DNA of 8,365 bases from the NCBI GenBank assembly GCA_945868935.1, contig CAMBNE010000029.1, positions 1 to 8,365 of the forward strand, written 5' to 3'. Source of the stretch: an uncultured Clostridia bacterium (GTDB lineage Bacteria > Bacillota > Clostridia > Oscillospirales > Acutalibacteraceae). Shown here piece by piece: positions 5,699 through 8,365 of this stretch (position 1 is its first letter; every line of letters starts with the position of its first letter). A model generated the notes under the pieces. The model was not told where the DNA came from and searched no databases. It worked only from the letters and a program-made list of their open reading frames with translations. Both the position numbers and the translations under genes were made by a program.

Positions 5699-6943
5699 AT
5701 GACTCAGCTTGAAATTATGGGAGCAAAGGCAAAGGAAGCCTCACGCTTTCTTATGACCGCAGGCTCAAAAAAGGACGAGGCACTAAACGCAATTGCAAAG
5801 GCTCTGCGTGAAAATGCCGATAAAATCATAAAAGCAAACGATATTGATATAGAAAACGGCGAGAAAGCAGGACTTACAAAGTCATTGCTCGACAGATTAA
5901 AGCTTACAGAGGAAAGAATTAACGGAATGGCAGACGGTGTGAGCGAGGTTGCTTCTCTTGCAGATCCTGTCGGCAGAGTGCTCGACGGCAGAACGCTCAA
6001 AAACGGCCTGCAGATTGAAAAGGTTACCGTTCCTATGGGCGTAATCGGAATCATTTTCGAGGCTCGTCCTAATGTAACTTCAGATGCGGCGGCACTTTGT
6101 CTTAAGGCAGGCAGTGCGGTAATTCTGCGTGGCGGCAAGGAGGCAATAAACTCCAACAAGGCAATTGCAGAAATTATGCGTGACGCAATCGAGGGTTCAG
6201 GCTTGCCCCGTGACTGCGTTTCACTCGTTGAGGACACAACACGTCAGAGCGCAACCGAGCTTATGCAGCTTTCAGAATATCTTGACGTGCTCATTCCCAG
6301 AGGCGGCGCAGGACTTATCAGAAGCGTTGTTGAGAACGCAAAGGTGCCCGTAATTGAAACGGGCGTAGGCAACTGCCACGTTTACGTTGACAAAAGCGCT
6401 GACGTAGATATGGCTAAGAGCATCATTTTCAATGCAAAAACCTCACGTCCTTCTGTCTGCAACGCAATTGAAACAGTGCTTGTGCACAAAGATATTGCCG
6501 AAAAAGCCCTGCCCGAAATCAAGGCAGAGCTTGACAAAATGAATGTTGAAATCCGAGGCTGTGAGAGGACAAAAGCAATCCTCGGTGAAAGCGTTGTTCC
6601 TGCAACGGAAAACGATTACGCAATTGAGTTTCTCGACTACATTCTTGCGGTAAAGGTTGTTGACAGCCTTGACGACGCACTTGCTCACATTGCAAAATAC
6701 AGCACAGGTCACAGCGAAAGCATAATTACAAGCGACTACGAGAGTGCAAATAAATTCACCGCCTGCGTTGATTCTGCGGCTGTTTATGTAAACGCTTCAA
6801 CACGCTTTACCGACGGCGGAGAGTTCGGACTTGGAGCAGAAATCGGTATTTCAACGCAGAAGCTCCACGCAAGAGGTCCTATGGGACTTAACGAGCTTAC
6901 AAGCAGTAAGTTCATAATCAGAGGTAACGGACAAATCAGATAA
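5699..6943 (+). CDS. proA: Gamma-glutamyl phosphate reductase (EC 1.2.1.41)
   Basis: This enzyme reduces glutamyl-5-phosphate with NADPH to glutamate-5-semialdehyde, which cyclises to the substrate of ProC. At 414 residues it is full length for this member of the aldehyde dehydrogenase superfamily. The family motifs are all present: VPMGVIGIIFEARPNVT (111-127), LRGGKEA (143-149), PRGGAGLI (200-207), ETGVGNCHVYVD (220-231) and SRPSVCNAIET (249-259), with C254 as the catalytic nucleophile. The C-terminal part has the VNASTRFTDGGEFGLGAEIG region, also a family hallmark. The RBS AAAGGAG (5685-5691) overlaps the proB stop and is 7 bases before the ATG, so the two genes form an operon. Its last 8 bases overlap the end of a convergent minus-strand gene. 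Confidence 0.97.
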   Translation: MTQLEIMGAKAKEASRFLMTAGSKKDEALNAIAKALRENADKIIKANDIDIENGEKAGLTKSLLDRLKLTEERINGMADGVSEVASLADPVGRVLDGRTLKNGLQIEKVTVPMGVIGIIFEARPNVTSDAAALCLKAGSAVILRGGKEAINSNKAIAEIMRDAIEGSGLPRDCVSLVEDTTRQSATELMQLSEYLDVLIPRGGAGLIRSVVENAKVPVIETGVGNCHVYVDKSADVDMAKSIIFNAKTSRPSVCNAIETVLVHKDIAEKALPEIKAELDKMNVEIRGCERTKAILGESVVPATENDYAIEFLDYILAVKVVDSLDDALAHIAKYSTGHSESIITSDYESANKFTACVDSAAVYVNASTRFTDGGEFGLGAEIGISTQKLHARGPMGLNELTSSKFIIRGNGQIR

Positions 6944-7244
6944 GCAGATAGACGAGAGCCAAAAGCAGCGTAGGGTCTGCGTTTTCGTCCATAAGCAGGA
7001 CAAGCAGAAGTAAAATAAGGCTCTGTTCCTTGTTCTTAAACAGCATATCAAGCAGACTGTTGTTATTGTTGCTGTTCTGCATTTTCTGTTCGGGCGGCTT
7101 TTCAATAGCAGGCTTTTGCTCCTTTTTAGGCGGCTGTTCCTGCCTTGGAACGGACTTCTGACTTTGCTGATTATTGCTGTAGAACGGCTGACGTTTGTTC
7201 ATCTGCTGCGCCCTTGCAAAGGCTTCTTCTTCAAAGCTCGGCAT
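6936..7244 (-). CDS. Small protein with Pro/Gln-rich linker and leucine-rich C-terminus, unknown function
   Basis: I do not recognise a named family. The 102-residue protein has a charged helical N-terminus (1-18, EEEAFARAQQM), a Gln/Pro/Lys-rich, probably disordered middle (19-57), an Asn run (57-62), then SLLDMLFKNKEQ and two very hydrophobic segments, 75-85 and 92-102, split by the acidic DENADPT turn. These segments are short for membrane helices but could form a hairpin or a membrane-associated pair. From memory, similar C-termini occur in small proteins of Ruminococcaceae; this needs a search. The RBS AAAGGGGTG (7258-7250) lies 5 bases before the ATG, good evidence that the gene is real. 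It ends convergently 8 bases inside proA. A weak minus-strand -10 (TATAAT, 7350-7345) may serve it. Confidence 0.7.
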   Translation of the reverse strand: MPSFEEEAFARAQQMNKRQPFYSNNQQSQKSVPRQEQPPKKEQKPAIEKPPEQKMQNSNNNNSLLDMLFKNKEQSLILLLLVLLMDENADPTLLLALVYLLI

Positions 7245-7354
7245 ATTTTCACCCCTTTGTTTGTATGCTTTTCTGAAAGGTAAAAATGAAATAAATACAT
7301 CAATTTAGTTACGACAAATTGAGTTTTCCAAACTTACACGCACTATTATAAATA

Positions 7355-7405
7355 CGGAGCGAAGCGACCCGAAATTCCGAATTACGCATTCCGAATTCCG
7401 AATTA
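7355..7405. repeat. Heptamer tandem repeat with adjacent GCGAAGCG element
   Basis: ATTCCGA occurs at 7374-7380, 7388-7394 and 7395-7401, with a degenerate copy (ATTACGC, 7381-7387) between them, then ATTA. It is preceded by CGGAGCGAAGCGACCCG (7355-7371), a semi-palindromic stretch. The whole looks like dispersed intergenic filler found in clostridial genomes and does not encode protein. It lies between two of the small minus-strand genes in a 176-base gap that otherwise shows only a possible minus-strand -10. Confidence 0.6.
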
Positions 7406-7420
7406 AAATAATCTCCACAC

Positions 7421-7768
7421 TCAAAATAGTCCGTTGTCCTTCAAAAGAGGAATTATCCTGATGAATTTAATCATTTTTTCGGCACGGTCAAGCTTTTCCT
7501 GTTTTTCACGGCTCAAAAACGGACGAAGTGAATTTAAAAGCCTTGTGGTGTCGTCGTCACGCTTTACCGAGTTCATAACGGGAGCAAGGCGTGTGACCGT
7601 TCGTAATATATCATCACTCGGAATTTCAGGCTGAACAGGCTTCGGCTTCGGTTTGGGCGGTTCGGGATTTGCGTTTGCAAGACCTAACTGCTCGCCAAGA
7701 CTCTGCACCTGCCTGAGTGCTTCGGGATTGCTTAAAATCTGATTGATTTTATCTTGTATTTCCGACAT
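7421..7768 (-). CDS. Small helical protein with Pro/Lys linker, unknown function
   Basis: The 115-residue protein has two predicted helical parts joined by a linker. Residues 1-31 form an amphipathic region: DKINQILSNPEALRQVQSLG, then EQLGLA. The linker 32-51 is Pro/Lys-rich (PEPPKPKPKP). The C-terminal part (52-115) has RTVTRLAPVMNSV, then NSLRPFLSREKQEKLDRAEK (79-98) and a short hydrophobic IRIIPLL stretch before the end. I recall LRPFLSxxxQEKLDRA as a motif of uncharacterised clostridial small proteins, but give no function. No signal peptide or catalytic motif is visible. The RBS region GGGAAAGGGTG (7791-7781) is 12 bases from the ATG, somewhat far. It sits 33 bases after the upstream minus-strand gene, so the two are probably one operon. 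Its ILSNPEAL and SLGEQLG segments echo ILNSPQAQ and SLSKQLG of that neighbour. Confidence 0.75.
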   Translation of the reverse strand: MSEIQDKINQILSNPEALRQVQSLGEQLGLANANPEPPKPKPKPVQPEIPSDDILRTVTRLAPVMNSVKRDDDTTRLLNSLRPFLSREKQEKLDRAEKMIKFIRIIPLLKDNGLF

Positions 7769-7801
7769 TTTGATTTTTCACACCCTTTCCCGATTGTCTG
7801 A

Positions 7802-8041
7802 TTATTTATCGTTGCCGCCGAGCAGTTTGATTAGAGCCTGCGCCTGCGGACTGTTCAGAATTTCTTTTGTCTTTTCGGGGTCGTTGAGAACAGACTTTAT
7901 TTTATCCGTCTGATTTGAGTCGGCGTTTTTCAGCATATCGTTTACATCGCCCTTTTGCGCCGCATTTTTTATCTGATTCTCAGAAACACCGAGCTGTTTT
8001 GAGAGGCTTGAAATCAGTTTATCTAAGTTTTTTTCTTTCAT
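7802..8041 (-). CDS. Small all-helical protein, unknown function
   Basis: The 79-residue hydrophilic protein is predicted to be a helical bundle. Its segments are LDKLISSLSKQLGVSENQIKN (read as 6-17 and 18-26), AAQKGDVNDMLKNA (27-40), then DKIKSVLNDPEKTKEIL (46-62) and NSPQAQALIKLLGG (63-76). The recurring L-x-x-P pattern (LNDPEKTK, LNSPQAQA) resembles repeats of short helices used for protein contacts, but no family is assigned. No signal peptide, membrane segment or catalytic motif is seen. The RBS GAGGTG (8052-8047) is 5 bases before the ATG and supports the start. It is the first gene of the minus-strand set and diverges from the phosphoesterase gene with 57 bases between starts; a clear promoter in that gap was not found. 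Confidence 0.75.
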   Translation of the reverse strand: MKEKNLDKLISSLSKQLGVSENQIKNAAQKGDVNDMLKNADSNQTDKIKSVLNDPEKTKEILNSPQAQALIKLLGGNDK

Positions 8042-8098
8042 ATAAACACCTCGCTATATTCTATGCTTTAAATACATTTTTAGAACGGAGTTTTGCAA

Positions 8099-8365
8099 AT
8101 GCGTATTTTAGTTGTTTCCGACACTCACGGAGATTTAAGAACACTGATGAAGGCTGTTAACGCACAGCCGAGCGCTGAGATAATCGTCCATTGCGGCGAC
8201 GGTGACGAGCAGGTGCAGTATTTAAAGGACACGATAAAGGATAAGATGATTGTCGGGGTAAGGGGCAACTGCGATTGGTGCAGTAGCCTTCTTTCAAAGG
8301 AAATTTTAAGCGTTTGCGGCAAAAGAATTTTCATTACACACGGACACCTTTACAATGCAAAGGTC
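8099..8365 (+). CDS. YfcE/MJ0936-family metallophosphoesterase, N-terminal part (3' end outside the window)
   Basis: The first 89 codons are seen. The metal-binding signatures of the calcineurin-like phosphoesterase superfamily are in order: SDTHGD (7-12, D8 and H10), HCGDGDE (31-37, D34), RGNCD (55-59, N57) and THGHLYNAK (80-88, H81 and H83). Their spacing and the short N-terminus match the YfcE/MJ0936 group, single-domain dinuclear phosphodiesterases of about 160-180 residues. E. coli YfcE shows phosphodiesterase activity on model substrates; the physiological substrate is not settled. The RBS GGAG (8087-8090) is 8 bases before ATG 8099. It diverges from the small-protein genes. The call is firm for superfamily and group. 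Confidence 0.9.
   Translation, partial: MRILVVSDTHGDLRTLMKAVNAQPSAEIIVHCGDGDEQVQYLKDTIKDKMIVGVRGNCDWCSSLLSKEILSVCGKRIFITHGHLYNAKV

Noticed and set aside
5704..6237. Long minus-strand open frame (177 codons) inside proA
   Set aside because: It is antisense to a full-length proA with intact motifs, is Ser/Ala-rich as expected of a shadow frame, and has no RBS of note.
6944..6990. Stem GCAG/CTGC followed by GTTTT after proA
   Set aside because: The stem has only four pairs and lies within the convergent small gene; too weak to call a terminator.
7434..7634. Plus-strand open frame of 66 codons opposite a small minus-strand gene
   Set aside because: The minus-strand frame has a ribosome binding site and neighbours in the same orientation; the plus frame is Ser/Arg-rich noise.

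Overview
The window looks like chromosomal DNA of an anaerobic Firmicute of class Clostridia, most like the Ruminococcaceae/Oscillospiraceae. The signs are strong GGAGG-type ribosome binding sites, sigma-A promoters with TTGACx/TATAAT boxes, moderate G+C, a short ProB of about 260 residues, an MscL with a C-terminal zinc ribbon, REP-like palindromes, and a set of small proline- or leucine-rich proteins of a kind I associate with this group. No phage, transposase, CRISPR, rRNA or tRNA was recognised. The genus is inference.

Layout, plus strand first. The window opens inside the 3' end of a YgiQ-type radical SAM gene (2-544). A strong promoter (571-599) then drives tyrS (633-1856). After an 86-bp gap with a REP-like palindrome (1881-1900) come mscL (1943-2368) and a secreted cell-wall amidase (2368-3009). 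These two overlap by one base and are probably translationally coupled. The 300-bp gap 3010-3309 holds a 17-bp hairpin (3097-3134), a smaller terminator-like stem (3217-3235), and a promoter with a 13-bp palindromic operator between its -35 and -10 boxes. That promoter serves a two-gene operon: a TetR-family repressor (3310-3882) and a flavodoxin-fold oxidoreductase with an iron-sulfur-type cysteine motif (3886-4605). This stretch looks more A+T-rich than its neighbours and may be an acquired stress or xenobiotic-response cassette. Its gap (4606-4864) holds a perfect 12-bp hairpin and the proB promoter.

proB and proA (4901-6943) form a standard proline-biosynthesis pair, converting glutamate to glutamate-5-semialdehyde. 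proC is not in the window.

From 6936 to 8041 three small genes lie on the minus strand, convergent with proA and divergent from the last gene. They encode proteins of 102, 115 and 79 residues with no function I can name. They share helical LxxPxA-type motifs and a low-complexity linker style, and are the most plausible undescribed module here. A 7-bp tandem repeat and a GCGAAGCG element lie between the first two. The window ends in the first 89 codons of a YfcE/MJ0936-type metallophosphoesterase (8099-8365) on the plus strand.

Most of the window is ordinary housekeeping. The points worth a second look are the self-regulated TetR/iron-sulfur flavoprotein operon, the MscL-zinc ribbon/amidase coupling, the amidase lacking the usual first zinc histidine, and the small-protein trio.
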